Assembly: GCA_016806645.1 (NCBI GenBank)
Contig: JACSYO010001972.1
Coordinates: 727,501 to 791,500 of the forward strand
DNA: 64,000 nt
DNA from: Ophiodon elongatus
Lineage: Eukaryota > Chordata > Actinopteri > Perciformes > Hexagrammidae
Direction: 5' to 3'
Shown here: positions 1 through 12,600 of the stretch, piece after piece
Position numbering within the stretch: the first letter of the stretch is position 1
Layout of the letters: each line of letters opens with the position of its first letter
Program-made: the position numbers and the translations under genes
Notes under the pieces: model-generated
Seen by the model: only the letters and a program-made list of their open reading frames with translations
The model's database searches: none
What the model was told of the DNA's origin: nothing

Positions 1-45
1 CTTCCGCATTGGCAGAGCCCGAGGCTGCCGCCGGGACACGCCCCT
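1..45 (+). repeat. fragment of dispersed teleost repeat family A (3' part)
   Basis: The first bases (CTTCCGCATTGGC then GAGGCTGCC) match the right-hand part of a repeat that also occurs at 28917-29010, where CTTCCGCATTGGCCTCACC is followed by CCGGAGGTT. Other parts of what I believe is the same family lie at 22960-23262, 35290-35520 and 56570-56800. The link between the non-overlapping parts rests on my memory of how this common percomorph repeat reads from end to end; the local match is seen directly. Confidence 0.5.
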
Positions 46-2700
46 CCTCGCGGTCTTGTTTTTAGAATAATTGCTCGACTGCGTATCGTGTCAGGACCCA
101 GCGCACGACGTTCCATTACTTTTAATGAGACGCTCCGTGTTGGTTCTTCACAGTGGGCTGTACGCTCCAGACACCTCCGATCACACCCACGCGCCAACTG
201 CAGCGGGTGAGGGACACCGACGAGCACCGTTTTACGAGTGGAGAAGACCCCCCCCCCCCTTCCCCCCATCCCTCCCCCCTCGTCTGGGTTCGGGAGCAGG
301 AAGAGTTTCACTGCTCTATAGAAATACGTGGGGAAATAATCCCAGTGGCCATGTTTGACCCTAAATCGGCGTCGGCCCGTCATCGCCCATGCTCTTTCAG
401 TCCGCTCCTTTCATCCGTGACATTTCCCCACCTCTGTGCTGCCCGGAGTCCATCAAAAGCCCCACAGAGTGCTCAAAATGTTGGCACGCTGACTTATTGA
501 CTCGGACACCGCCCACTCCACCATCCGCCCTCTCCTCTACAAATATACATTTATGTCCAAAACAACGTTTTAGAAGTGCGTCCCTCAGGATGTCACCAAC
601 AAATAATTAACTAAACGACGACATATGAATGAGGACTACCTGGGAAAGGGAACAACAACTCGACATGTCGTAAGTAATAGCAGCTGACCCTTTAATCCGC
701 ACCGATATCCGTGGAACTGGGCTCCAATCGTGGCCAGTGGTAGTTATCTATTTATTACTTTGACTTTGACGCTCAGTTATCCAGACTTATTTTATTTCAG
801 TATTTATTACTTTGACTTAGATATTCAGTCCAACAGTTATCCAGCTTGTAAAGTCAAAGAATGTTCATTTAAAAAAAAGAAAAGAAAAGAAAATTGCGGC
901 CAATCAATCGTCTTATCAGCCTTTTCCACCCTCAGTCTGCACCAGTAAAACTCAAAAACAAAACATGTTTTTCCTTTTTCATATCACTTAAGAGAACTCT
1001 CCACTGATGTGGCGTTACAATCTTCGGACATCGTCAGTTCAAAACCAAAACGGGTCAGAAATCGATGCGGCAGAAGGAGACACGTTGCCCTTTTCATTCT
1101 AAGCATCGGCCTTCCTTGGCAAAAACCTGGCGCCGACAGTCCCACAATGCAACTCGACCACCAGCAGCTTGGTCAGAGAATTGTGTGTCACGCTAGCGGC
1201 CAGTGTGGTCTCGAGGAGCTAATATCATAAAAGCAATTCTTTCTCCACGCTGTGCTCCACAGCGTAACAGTTGCTCCACACACCAGATTTATTTTTTCCA
1301 TTTCCTGACTTCTTAAGACGTGTAAACAGACGCTGTCGAGTAAAACCAGTGGGGTTCCCCTTTTTCAGACATCACTCCTGTGCTGAACTGCAGTTCAAGG
1401 CCCTCATGCTCCACAAAGCGTGCTCAAATGTGAACACGTCCCAGTATTCAGTATTCAGTATTCACAGGAACAATTTGAGACACTGAAAAACACTGATGTT
1501 GATGCTGATATAGGCGTCTAACTTCAAACACCACAATGATCCGGCTCTGGTTTTAGCTGGGTTTTTTTTTTTTTACTTTCTATGGTCATTTTGATATCTT
1601 TATTTGTTTTAACCCTTGAAAACTGGGTTACCCTTGTAATGGCTATGAATCCAAGGTTACTACAGACTACAGCCCCCCCCCGCCCCCCCAAGAGTCTCAA
1701 TAAGGGTGCTGCAGTTTCACTTTGTACAGCCAGACTGGAGCTCTCTGTTCCATTTTTAACCAACTAATAAGCAAGTATGAACTGTGCCCTTTGAAGTTGT
1801 CATTCGAAATAGAACTTCAGACAGCAAAACCCAGTTGGTCATTTGGCACCGAAGAGAGATCCTCAAAGCAACGCTGCGGTAAGCCTTTAAGATTTTTGTG
1901 TCTATTCTGACCCACCATCTTAACCATCCTGAGAATCCAAGTGGGACATACCATTGTCCAGTTCAGCTTACCTATATCTGTTTTCATCCTGGGTTTCTGA
2001 CATTGTGTCGCAAGCCCAGCTACGTTGACCCCAAGCCAAATATTTGTTAAGAACATATTATACATTTTGTTTTGAAAACATGTTTAGTTTGAAAGTCCGA
2101 TATAAATTACACCCGTTTGACTCTGCAATTCTAAAATATCGGGGGAAATACAATTCTAAATGTGTAAAGCCTAATGACATCACCATTCATTTAAATTGCC
2201 TATTGATGCTGTTGTACAGCATCTGTTGTGGCACACTTGTACGAGCCCACCATACAAAAAAGTACGAGAAAGTCAAGATAAGAACGCAGTCAAGCGTTCT
2301 TTACCCTCACATTTGCAATTATCACTAGCTAATGTTACCGAGCAACCGTAACTACCTAGCTAAACTGTCAGCGACCTTCGGAATATGTGTTAAAGCTTTT
2401 TTTATAAATTCTTAAATCCAAGAGCCGCCTGGTCACAGAAACCACGTGGCCCGTCATAAACGCTGCCATCAGTCTGTCTCCGGCTCCTGTCAGTAAAAGA
2501 CACACGGCTGCCCCGTCCACCGCTCTGAAGCTTAGTTTATACTCGCCGTAGTGAAGCGCGATCACGCGACTGTACCAAATAGTTGAAAAATTTCGAGGGA
2601 TGATAGAATTTATTTTTTAGATGCTATAGAAACAGGAGGCCTTAAAAAAAAAAAAAATCTTCATCCAAGTTTATATTTTGCAGCCAAATCAACCGGTTTA

Positions 2701-2936
2701 CAGGATATTCAACCTTCGTTTCTTTATAATATATTTAAAACTTGACCCGTTTCTCTACAGGACTTGTATGAAGACCATAAAGTAGTCCATGAACACGAGA
2801 TACGAGTTCACAAATAATTACAATCCCTCCTCGGCATTGTGGAGGTTAGTTTATGGCGTTATGCCGGTTACACCTACAGTCTCTGAGTTACACTCCTTGT
2901 CTTTTGGATTCTTCACAGTTCATTTTGTTTGTACGC
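2701..2936 (+). repeat. dispersed repeat family B, copy 1
   Basis: This stretch aligns with 21437-21638. Shared blocks are CAGGATATTCAACCTT, GAGATACGAGTT, GGCATTGTGGAGGT and GCCGGTTACAC in the same order and spacing, with a roughly 17-bp gap in the second copy. I did not recognise a coding sequence or terminal repeats. One copy lies in a ppp3cc intron and the other in a vps37b intron, so it behaves as an interspersed element. Confidence 0.7.
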
Positions 2937-3532
2937 CCTCTGGTGTTACGGAGAGTGATGCAACCCGCAGCACAGAGTATGAACTCCTCCGTACAGACGC
3001 GTATAAACAAAGCTTAAAGATTCTTGCCACCAGGCCCAACAACTGTTCTGGAGCAAAACCCTGTACATCAACTGCTTTAATCCAGATTACAGGCAGCGGT
3101 CCTAATTCACATGCTCCACACAGAGAGAAGCAGCAGAGGTCAGGCTACCCAACATTATGACAGAAGTACAGCTCAATATATAAATACATCTCATTACAAA
3201 CCAATACTGAGTGGCCGTAACAATACGCTGAAACACATCATGACTTGATATTATTAGATTTCAGTACATTTTCACTGCAGCAGAAATACATTTTATTTTT
3301 CATTTCAAATAAAAAAAAAGAAAATGTATAAACTAAGACAATGTACATGTAAGGACCTACAGAACCCATTTATGCTGCAATGAAAAACAACGCTGACAAA
3401 AATGGAACGAAAACAGTGAATACAAACGTTAACCGCCATCTCTCCACAACGCAACACAAACGGGCTTTATTTAAAAACTGTGAAAAGAAATCATTACAAA
3501 CAAAAAAAGACCTGGAGGATGCGACACCTTAC

Positions 3533-6500
3533 CTCAATACTGAAGTATCCTCGATCTACGTAGTCACCGAGGAAGAGGTACCGCGTGTTACTGGGTGAGC
3601 CCCCCACTTCAAACAGCTTCATAAGGTCAAAGAATTGTCCGTGGACATCGCCACATACTGTAGAAAGACAAAACACACATGTCACAACAACCAGGAGGCA
3701 TACTGATATTTTAAACAGTTGTTTGACTGGGTATCCCTTGGTATACGTCTTTATTATATAAAAAAAAAAGCCATACTCGCAAAGAAACAAAATTATTTTT
3801 TAAACTCTTTTTGAGACCAACTATTATTTTTCCCTTCTCAATTTTTAACGTGCGTTTACCGACGTTGACGCAATAACAGGAATGATATTAAAAACGTACT
3901 AATAAGAATAGTGACAGTACCAGTGTTTATCTTTTATTGCTAAAGACATTTGACTTTAAAATGGATTAATTACATTATTCTTTTTTCATTGATCAATTGC
4001 ACCAATAGTCCGCTTTGAAGCGTTTACGGAACACGTCAGTTGTTCCAGTCAAATACTGCAGTGACACTGCAGAGCAACACGATCATGGCAAATACTTTAG
4101 AAGGCCAACGTTGGTGGTAGATATGAGCAGATGGGAGCATTGGAGCGAAGGATTTATGGTTTGGTGTGCATTACTGAACGACAGCTGAACTGTGAATACT
4201 TTTCAGTGGTAGCAACGTCCATTCAAAACAATTAGCATAGATTAGCATCTCAGAGAGAAGATGGTGGCACGTTGTCTCTTAAGTTAAATGTGAGGAAAAA
4301 GTCCAGAATGAACCAGCCTACTTTCTTGGGAGCTAGTTGGGTGTGGAGGGTGCTGGATTCAGTGCATAGGACGGAGGCCATGCACGGGTCATCTCAGAGG
4401 GAGAAGCGGATACTTTTTGGGAACTGACTGATGACTGAGTTGACTCCGACAGCCTGCGAGGCCCTCGGGTCTGGCACAGAATGGGGTCTACACCAGCTGC
4501 TGGCATAGACCAACAGTGTTGCAATGGAACAGTGCCTAGGTTGGTGCTGTGTGTACTCTCTACTCCACCACACCACACCATCTATGCTGTCCTGAAATGT
4601 AACTCAAATGGAAGGAGTCCGTCTGTATGTTTGTACGTCTGCCCTTCCAATTTTCCTGACGACCATCCAGCCAATCAACATGGCGGTTCTTACTCCGAAG
4701 GACCCGAGGAAAGGGCAGTGTCGAGTGCGAGCTCTTGAGACTTGCAGGACATATTTATAAGTAGCGTGTAATTTACACACTGTGTAGTGTATCGAGAGGG
4801 GACCCCATCAACTGTTACACGCCGCCGAACGGCATGCTGGGTACAGCCTGCTGCTGGGTTCAGCTCGCCCACTGATACACTGCCAAACTGCATGCTGGGT
4901 AAAGCTTGTTCTCAGTCACTCGCTACAATATGAACGGTTACATCCACTGAAGAGCATGCTGGGTCAGCTCGCTCCCCTTCGCTCGCTATAACACTAACTG
5001 TTACACCGCCGAACAGCATGCTGGGTCAGCTCGCTCCCCTTCGACTACCTGTTATCGGTGCATCCACTTCCAGCATGCACTTCTCTTGGCGGAGGATGTT
5101 GGCCCCATCGTTGATGATCTTCAGGGCCACGTCCTCTTCCACCCGGCCCTCTTTGACGAGGTGGTTGCGGAGCAGCTCTGCGTTGGGCTTGCCAGTTTCA
5201 AATAGCTCCTTCACCGTCAGCTTGTGTTGCGGAGGGTATGGCACGGCTGTTGGGAGAAAAACGTTACATCTATTAGGATAAATAGCTTCAAATGAATCAC
5301 AATGACAGTTTCTATTTTTCCCCCTCAGCATTTAGAAAGGTTGAACTTTTTCCAAATTGAAAATGTACGAAAAAAGACAATTAGATGAGGTGCATGTATG
5401 CAAGAAAAGATGTTGACTTCATGACAGAAACACACAACATATGACGCCTGAAAGAAACCCTCTGCATCTCAGACTGCACTTTCTAACGTTGTAATCGTGA
5501 GCGGTGACATCTGCATTGACTGAGCCGAGATGACGTCATCGGGCACAAGAGGCGGAGGGGCGCACACACACCTACGTGATAATGCCATGCAGGTGATGCG
5601 AAAGACAGGACGATAAGAAGCCCCGCACCATACTTGACCCTCCCCCGCTCTCAGTAATCTGCTCTGTACCACCTACACAATCCTTTTAAACCCACCGCTA
5701 GCTAAAAGTCAACGGTTTTCCCGGCTGACACCCGACGCCTTCCTGATCAAAACACAGTCAAGGGCGCAGCATCTAACACTGCTAAATGGAATTACTGTCC
5801 AGCATGCGATCCTGCATTAAGATAGCAGTGGAGTTAAGACATGAGACATTCTCTAAAAAAAAGGATTTTTTTATTCACACTCAACAATATGCGATATATG
5901 TAGTATGTGCCCATAACTCAATCCAATTCTCCCAAATGCAGCATTAATGCAGTGAATTATATTACGTGTTAATGTATGAAAAGTAGTGGTGTAACTAGGC
6001 ATGGGACAAAGATTTCATGTCCCAATTATCCTGGCCAAAATAAATCAGATTGACGGTTTTGTCCCAATGATCACCAAAATACTCTTTACCTTAAAAAACT
6101 AAATATTTGTATTGCACGCAAATAAGATACGCATCTTTTTTTTTAATTGAACGTCTTTTTTAATGGTACAAAGAATATTAAATATAGTTGTCGTCATCAT
6201 TAAACATGAATAACTCGCTCTGCATGTATAAAGGATACATTAAAAAATGAGGATGCGTCAGCATCTTTTCTGTCTTACATGATGAGCATTCCGACAGTTC
6301 GGCTCACATGTGAACTGCGTATTAGTCACACAGTTATCATACTGTGAAATTGAGGATAAGAAAAGAATTTAATGCCGACCATTATCGCCCGAGATCGGCA
6401 TCAATGCTAGCTGAAGTCTCCGATGCCTGATAATGCTACACTGTGAACAACAAATCTGTGTTGAAATAGGCAGGAGGAGAGCGTTGGCAGTACCGAAGCT

Positions 6501-9500
6501 AACGGCTAACGCACAGAGGTTCCATTGAGTTACATATTATCAAGGTCTGCTCAGTGAAAATGAGTATTGGGCGAAGGTACATGAAAAAGGTTATCATGAT
6601 GTGTTCAAATGTTAGCTTGTAAAAATGTTGTTTTTGGCAAGAAACAAAGCTACTACAAGGAAAGTTCACATTGTGTTGATTTTTCCGTTCTCTTTGTAAA
6701 AAAGGAGTCGTGTTTCTGAGCACCAGAGTCCCTTTAGAAAAAAAAACTAATTTTACTGCAGAGGGTCTGCCAGTCTGTCTCGCTCAGTACTGGTTCTGGT
6801 TCTCCGGTGTGGTCCTTCCCTCCAGCGGGCCCAGCGATGCGGCCTGGGCTGCTGCTGGAGGCCCGGCTGGAGTCTGAGCTAAAAGAGTTCCTGGGAAACC
6901 TGCATGATTTCATCTCGTTTCCGAGCGGGATCCGACCCGGTGCCAACGATGACAAGCGCAAAGATTAACTCTATAGATATTGCCAGACGTCTTCGCTGAT
7001 GGTCTCGATATATAGAGGCATCATATTAAATCATATTAAATTGAGATGTATAAAATAGATATTAGAGAAGGAATGATGCCGTGTTTAACTTTCTAACAGC
7101 AGCTTGTAATATGGAATGCCAAAGATCTTTTATTTCCTTATTATTAGAATTGTGTGTTTGTGTGCACAAAAAAAAGACATGATAGATAACGATGACAAAG
7201 TAAATGGATAACATTTGGAATTTGAGACCATGTACAATGACTTTGGGTTAAGGTGAATAAAAAAGAAACGTCTGGAACCTTGTATACCAGCTGACATCAC
7301 TAAACAACAACAACGTTCTGTATCGGCCGATATGGCTCATCAACGATCGGCAATCCGTATCGCCTGCCTAAAAAAAAAAAAAAAACGTGACCGGGGCATC
7401 TGTAAATGTTAGATTTGCTCCCTTGTATTTCCTTTCTTGTATGTGATCCGAAATGTGACTCAAATTATGACGACCGTCCAAACGGAGAGTCTTGTGATCC
7501 GTCGAGCCCCTAATGAAAAGCAGCAACTACCACTTAAAATAAAAAAGGCTAAAATTGAAAGCGTCCACTGTGCGGGAGCGGACCGACTAAGCCGCTCATG
7601 TTCAAAACAGTAGTAGCGTATGATCCAAGCCCTCTCACTCCCAGGGCTCGCAAAGTAAGAGGGATTACAGCTGGTTTATCTAATAACAAGCCAGGCACAA
7701 ACCAAATGCATTATGGCACCAATTAAGTATGGTGTAAAGCTTGCGAGGGAGGGTTTTCAACAGGGCCTGTAGGGCATGCAGAGACTTAACGTAGAAAAGT
7801 ACAAATAGAACAATAGGACTGTCAAAAGCGACTGCCTTTGTACAGCTTCAAAAAAAAAAAAGAAGAAAAAAAAGAGACAGTGAGCATTAAAACCACAGGA
7901 AATATTGCCACAGTGCACACTTCTCATCCCGGATTCCGGATATCATCAAATGCACCCAGGGGGCGGCGCAGAAGACACCCTGTGCCATCAGATGTGACAC
8001 GAATACTTGTATTGGCTCGTGGAAATCAGAACTCCTTGTGCGATAAGCCGTGCCAGCGGAGGAGGAGAGGAGGGAGGCGTTCTGAGAATGTTGTCACACC
8101 CACGCAGAGCAAATCAAAGTGCAATGTGAAGGAAGGAGAAGAAAAAGAAAAAAGGAGAAAAGAAAAAAAAGCGTTGATGAATTTTTTTTTGTGTGGGTGC
8201 GTGTTTGCTAATCAGTGATGCAGCAGAGGTGTATTTCTCACTCAGGATCAGTCTGGACTTGAGGAACATATAAGAGTCCACTGATAGTTTATAGCTGTTT
8301 CAAAAATAAATAAAACATTTCTTGGATTTATTGCTGGTTCAATAAAGCAAAGACGTGAATATGACTGTTTGACTCAGGAGCAGGAGATGCTGGTAACTGG
8401 TATTAGTTAGGCCACAGACTATAGACGGATTTTTGTAGGTTAAACCCAGAAGTTAGCATCATCCTACTGGTTCCATCGACAAAAGGCCGATGAGATTTTT
8501 CCATTGGATTTTGGATTATTGCAGAAAATAAGCTCTGTGGCAAACAATTGTTCATGATACTCGCACGTTTTGTTCAGCAAGATGATCTCCTCAAACGAAC
8601 ACCCCCTTTATCATTTTTCAAGCGTGACTGCAATTGGCAGGAGTAAAAAGCCATCGTCGGGCTATAAATGAACCACACCGCGGTCACGTGACTTCACGCC
8701 ACTAAGCTAAAGGAGGACTAGTGGTGGAGTTATGATTTTCAGTCGTCTCATTGAGACACATTTTGAAGACACGTACAAAGCTTCAAAGTCCACGAGAGGG
8801 TTATTCACTGACCTATCTTATGTCGTAAAAACAAAACTTTGAAATCTCTTCAGCCCGTGTTAAACACAGACTTTATTCCAGGCGTCCAATCAAAAACCCA
8901 TTCCAAGAACCCCATCGACTTCGACACAAAGGGGAACCGGTAAGCGCAAAAATGCTGACTCGTTTCCGGGTTTTGGGGTGGGGTGGGGTGGGTGGGACTC
9001 ATTCCTGCAGCACCCTGGAGAAGCTGGAGCACAGACCCAGCTCGGCTAGTCCGTGCCCGAGGACAAGCGGTCATGCTTTGTTGTTGACCGGTGTGGTATA
9101 AATAAACAGGTAAGTGCTCCCCGGGCCTGAACGAGGCCCGGCCGCGAGGAGGGCTGTAAGCTGAGGTACGAGCCTTAAGAACGGATTAGGTAAAGCCTCT
9201 ATTAGCAAGGGCTTCCAGATTCAGGGGCTGTTTACTTAAAAGCCTCGTTACACTGACGCAGGGCTCCAGTACGAACGAAGCAGAATCTGGGAAATAAAAA
9301 AAAAAAAAAAAAGCTGCGATGGCACACAATGGGCCACACAATGGGCACGAGATAACCAGGCCGCGAAGCGCTTCGAGTGACAACCACGCGGTCCAAATTT
9401 ATGAGCGTTAATTAGCCATGCTGGACGATGATAGCTGGTCTCAATACCAAAGAGCTGAACACTCCTTCCAACTCAACAGGAATGAGCCCCCTGCCACTCT

Positions 9501-11809
9501 GCCACACCCCAATCATAACAATGATAATACATGCTGTGTAGGTTTGCCTGTCCAATCAAGGCTGGACCAGTCTGTTCAAACACAGATACAGATGAACCTC
9601 TGGCAGCCAGCATCCAGCATCACTCAACCCAAGACAACGACGGGGCCGACGATGTGAGGTGGTTGCTGGTTTTTTTTTTCCACCACACAACCCAATGAAG
9701 AGGAAAAAATTAGGGGGTTTTGTTAAGAATAATACGCCGCCATCCGCCCCGAGATCGGCTTCTTATTAGAAAAAAAAACTGCCCGGCCTAATTAGCATGA
9801 ATGTTTGATGAACTCCTCAAAACCGCCAGACACACATCGACACCCGCGCCCGTCTGGCATGACAACAAACGACTCAAGAAAACAAAAGGCACGACTGTCC
9901 GCCATCCTGCCCACCGAGGGGATAGTGTTTGGGGACAGCTGATACGAGCCAGGGCCCGGGATATGTTCGCCCATTGTTTTCAAAATCAACACAATGGACG
10001 GGGGATTGAATTACAAAGATGCGGCCGGGTGGAGATGAATGGAGCGGACTGTGGCTGGATGAATCATGAAGTCCACTTCAGATTGCTCTAATTATCGGTG
10101 AATGTATTACCCCCGCCCCACCCCTCCACCCCGGCAAAGCTACAGAGCCAGGCCTCGGGGGGGGTGTTTGTTCGCCACCGCTTGTCAGTCGATCACGATG
10201 TGCCGTGCGTTCCCTTCTGGCCTGCTCTTTGATTTGATTTTAAAAAACACACAGGATCAGGTTGAACGCGGTTCGATTTGTGGCGAAAGCTGGCGTGAAT
10301 CTCTCTTGTCACATCAGGCAACGGTGATGTCACAATGGAGTCTTGTCTCGAGTGAGAAAAATGGGTTTCAAAAAAAGCGATTGAGGCACCGCGGCGAATG
10401 AGCTTAACTGTTGACTTACACAACCAGAGCAGCATTAGTCTTTAGGCGGTCGACCAGTTAAGCCCTCTTACAGCCACCAGTTACACTGGAAACATCCCTG
10501 CCACAAAAGGATCAACACTTGTTATGGATTTTGAAGAGTCTGCAATTTCCTATAAATGATAATTTACCCTCGAAGCTTACATTCATTTCATACATTTTTT
10601 TTTAAAACTATCTCCTCAAAAAGAAAAACATGCAGGCGTGGATATCAACAACTTCTGTCTGACGTATCGGTTTCGGGTCGCACCCTAAAAGCAGAGTCGT
10701 CCTCACTCCAGTCTACATTTTGTCTCTCTCTTCTTCCCTGTCATGTTGTTTCTATTCTTTCTATTCTCTCTGTCTCTCTCTCTCCCTCTCTCCCCCCACC
10801 ATGTGGCTGGCCATGTTGGGAACATCACTGGGGAGATTCTTTCCACAATTAACTCACCCTCTCCCCCACTGGCTCACACTTCAGCATTCCACAGTCCCCT
10901 GGAAGGACACTCTCCCAGTGCCCTTGTAGACGGACGGGGGATGTACAGTAGGCTGCGTTGGCATTAAGAGAGCAGTGGTGGTGGTGGTGGGGGAGTTGGG
11001 TTCTCTCTCTCTCTCCCCCGGGAGTTACCTCAGACTTGGCTCTGCCCGCCCCGTCCCTGTCCCGTCCTGTCTCGGGGCAGACACAACAAACGGTGTCCCG
11101 CATGTCCAACGAGCCGGGACAACCTCGGCGTGGAGGAATCCATCTTGTCAAAGAGCTCTGCCGGTAACCCGAGCAGACCTTGGGTGTTCCACGTTCTCGG
11201 GAATTTAGATTGCATCCATCCTAAATGTCAAGGGGACTGGGCACCGACATAGGAATACTTTTTCGCCCTTGATTTTCCACTATGTGGCGCTGTATTACCT
11301 AGTAAAAACAAGTTACTAGTAATTACCTTAGTGGAAAATTATGGGGATTATTTATTAAGTTCTATCCCTCAGCAATTATTGAAATATAAATAAAAGATGC
11401 CCGGATTCACCCCCCATTTCTGAGCATCTCCTGGTAAAAGGGACCGGCTTAGAAAGGCTCCACATAGATAGGACTAGGGTGGACATTATAAAATATTGGA
11501 TAATTACTCAATACAACGTGAAGATTGTTGGTGTCGTAGCAATAAATGCTGTAATAAAATATACACACGGCTTTTTTTTTCTTCTTTTGACAAGAAGGGG
11601 TTTGGACAAAGTTATCCCAAAAGCCACAGGTGTTTCTTTTCCCAAATCACGCGTTAGCTTTTCTTTTCTTTTTTTGTCAAATCATTTAGAAATGCGAGTA
11701 ACGTTCACTGTACGCACGTGCATTCGAAAGGGAAACACTCACCTTTCACCAGCCGCTCCGTCGTGGACTGTTTCTCCGCTTTGTCTTTGTCCTTATCCTT
11801 CCCTGACAT
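3533..11809 (-). CDS. ppp3cc: calcineurin catalytic subunit, gamma type (5' three coding exons; gene continues left)
   Basis: Catalytic subunit of the Ca2+/calmodulin-dependent Ser/Thr phosphatase calcineurin, which pairs with calcineurin B and dephosphorylates substrates such as NFAT. Coding exons on the minus strand are 11743-11809 (starts MSGKDKDK, 22 codons plus 1 nt), 5049-5246 and 3533-3657, in consistent phases with GT-AG borders. Exon 2 contains [10 protein letters not shown] and NHLVKEGR; exon 3 carries the metallophosphatase motifs GDVHG (about residues 91-95) and GDYVDRG (119-125), supplying the first metal ligands. Isoform call: STTER near the start, LVKEGR, IINDGA and [11 protein letters not shown] resemble PPP3CC more than PPP3CA or PPP3CB; this is from remembered family sequences, so gamma is likely but not certain. 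Intron 1 is about 6.5 kb. The rest of the phosphatase domain, the calcineurin B helix and the calmodulin and autoinhibitory regions lie outside the window. Confidence 0.9.
4815..5047 (+). repeat. imperfect tandem repeat (~60 bp x4) abutting ppp3cc exon 2
   Basis: The motif GCATGCTGGGT recurs at 4832, 4890, 4954 and 5016 (spacings 58, 64, 62), followed in most copies by CAGCTCGCT and then a TAACTGTTACA-like block. The array ends at the splice donor of ppp3cc exon 2 (GT at 5048-5047), so the last copy forms the first intronic bases after the exon. Confidence 0.75.
8683..8692. promoter_or_regulatory. perfect CLEAR-type E-box in ppp3cc intron 1
   Basis: The palindrome GTCACGTGAC matches exactly the CLEAR consensus bound by TFEB/TFE3/MITF factors (established consensus). 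It lies about 3.1 kb downstream of the ppp3cc start codon, within intron 1. Many plain CACGTG cores occur in the window, so function is only a possibility. Confidence 0.35.
8968..8996 (+). repeat. G-rich run with quadruplex potential
   Basis: Six or more runs of three to four G separated by one to four bases (GGG, GGGG, GGGG, GGGG, GGG, GGG) on the plus strand in ppp3cc intron 1. The gene is on the minus strand, so this is the template strand. Confidence 0.5.
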
Positions 11810-12600
11810 CTTTGCTTCGTCTGAGGACTAAATTTCGGGGATCAAATCTTGAGGGGGGGCTCTCTCTCTCGCTCTCTCGCTCTCTCGCCAGCTGGCCCCG
11901 AGACAAGCTAGCACATCCGCCTGGTGGCCGCCCGCTCCGTCTCGACTCTCGGTGGCGGTCGGAGGCTCTTGACGGTTACGTTCGCCCCCTTTTTTTCCAG
12001 CAAAACGGGAAAGATTAGCTCGCGAAGAAGAGCTCGAGCGCTTCTTGTTGTGGGTCGGCGGGCTAATTACCTAGCTAGCTTGCGGCAACATTAATGCTAG
12101 CGAACAATTACAGCACAAAGTATAATAGTAATGTTGACACAAGGGAAGAAAAAAAAATGGAGAAATGCAATTCACATGAAAGAACGGAGGCGAGCGTTTG
12201 CCGTGTAATAGTTGTCAAGTCCAAATAATACCTGGAGGGAGGCTGCCGTTGTCAGCTAATCCGATTTAGTTACTCTTTTTTTCTCTCTCTCAGCTAGTTA
12301 GCCAGCTAACATCTTAACGTGTCGGCAAATCGGCGGACGGGCAAAGACGGCGACGGAAAACTGGCGTTTCATCTTCCACGCGCAGGCCGTTATGTTGTAT
12401 GAAAAAAAGAAGAAACGAAATAGTCTCACGCGAAGTCGCGTTAAACGTTAGTTGGCGTGGATGAACGCCGAGAGTCCTCCCAAGATGCAGACGGCGTCTT
12501 GACGGTGTATCCTCCCCCTCAGATTAGACTCTAATCTGACAGGGAGCGAGGAGGAGCGGCGCTGGATTTCCTACAACATGGTGGAGCCAATGTGACGTGA
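11810..12600 (-). promoter_or_regulatory. ppp3cc 5'UTR and CpG-rich promoter region
   Basis: The DNA just upstream of the ppp3cc start codon (right side) is rich in CG dinucleotides, especially 11870-12060 and 12310-12600. It includes a CTCTCTCG-type run at 11860-11890 that would lie in the 5'UTR and a 9-bp inverted repeat (TCAGATTAG, 3-nt loop, CTAATCTGA) near 12520-12540. No TATA box was identified. The exact transcription start cannot be seen. Confidence 0.5.

Larger units (their letters stand above)
1..3532. other. ppp3cc intron 3 (partial); no exon seen
   Basis: Downstream of the third coding exon on the minus strand I find no next calcineurin exon (the stretch that would carry the RGNHE motif) before the window ends, so intron 3 is longer than 3.5 kb. 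It is AT-rich, with poly-A/T runs and the family A and B repeat copies. The remaining exons must lie to the left of the window. Confidence 0.6.
5247..11742. other. ppp3cc intron 1; no gene seen
   Basis: A 6.5-kb intron without recognisable coding exons on either strand. It holds A/T runs, a poly-purine stretch at 8130-8175, a G-rich run at 8968-8996, a (CT)-rich stretch near 10722-10797 and fragments reading like TATCGGCCGATA-type teleost repeats near 6370-6430 and 7320-7370. The block 9700-10100 is less repetitive than its surroundings and could hold conserved regulatory DNA, but I cannot show conservation from one sequence. Confidence 0.55.

Noticed and set aside
9792..10401. Moderately long frames in ppp3cc intron 1
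   Set aside because: Frames on opposite strands overlap, lack domain similarity and have no splice-site support; composition is random-like.
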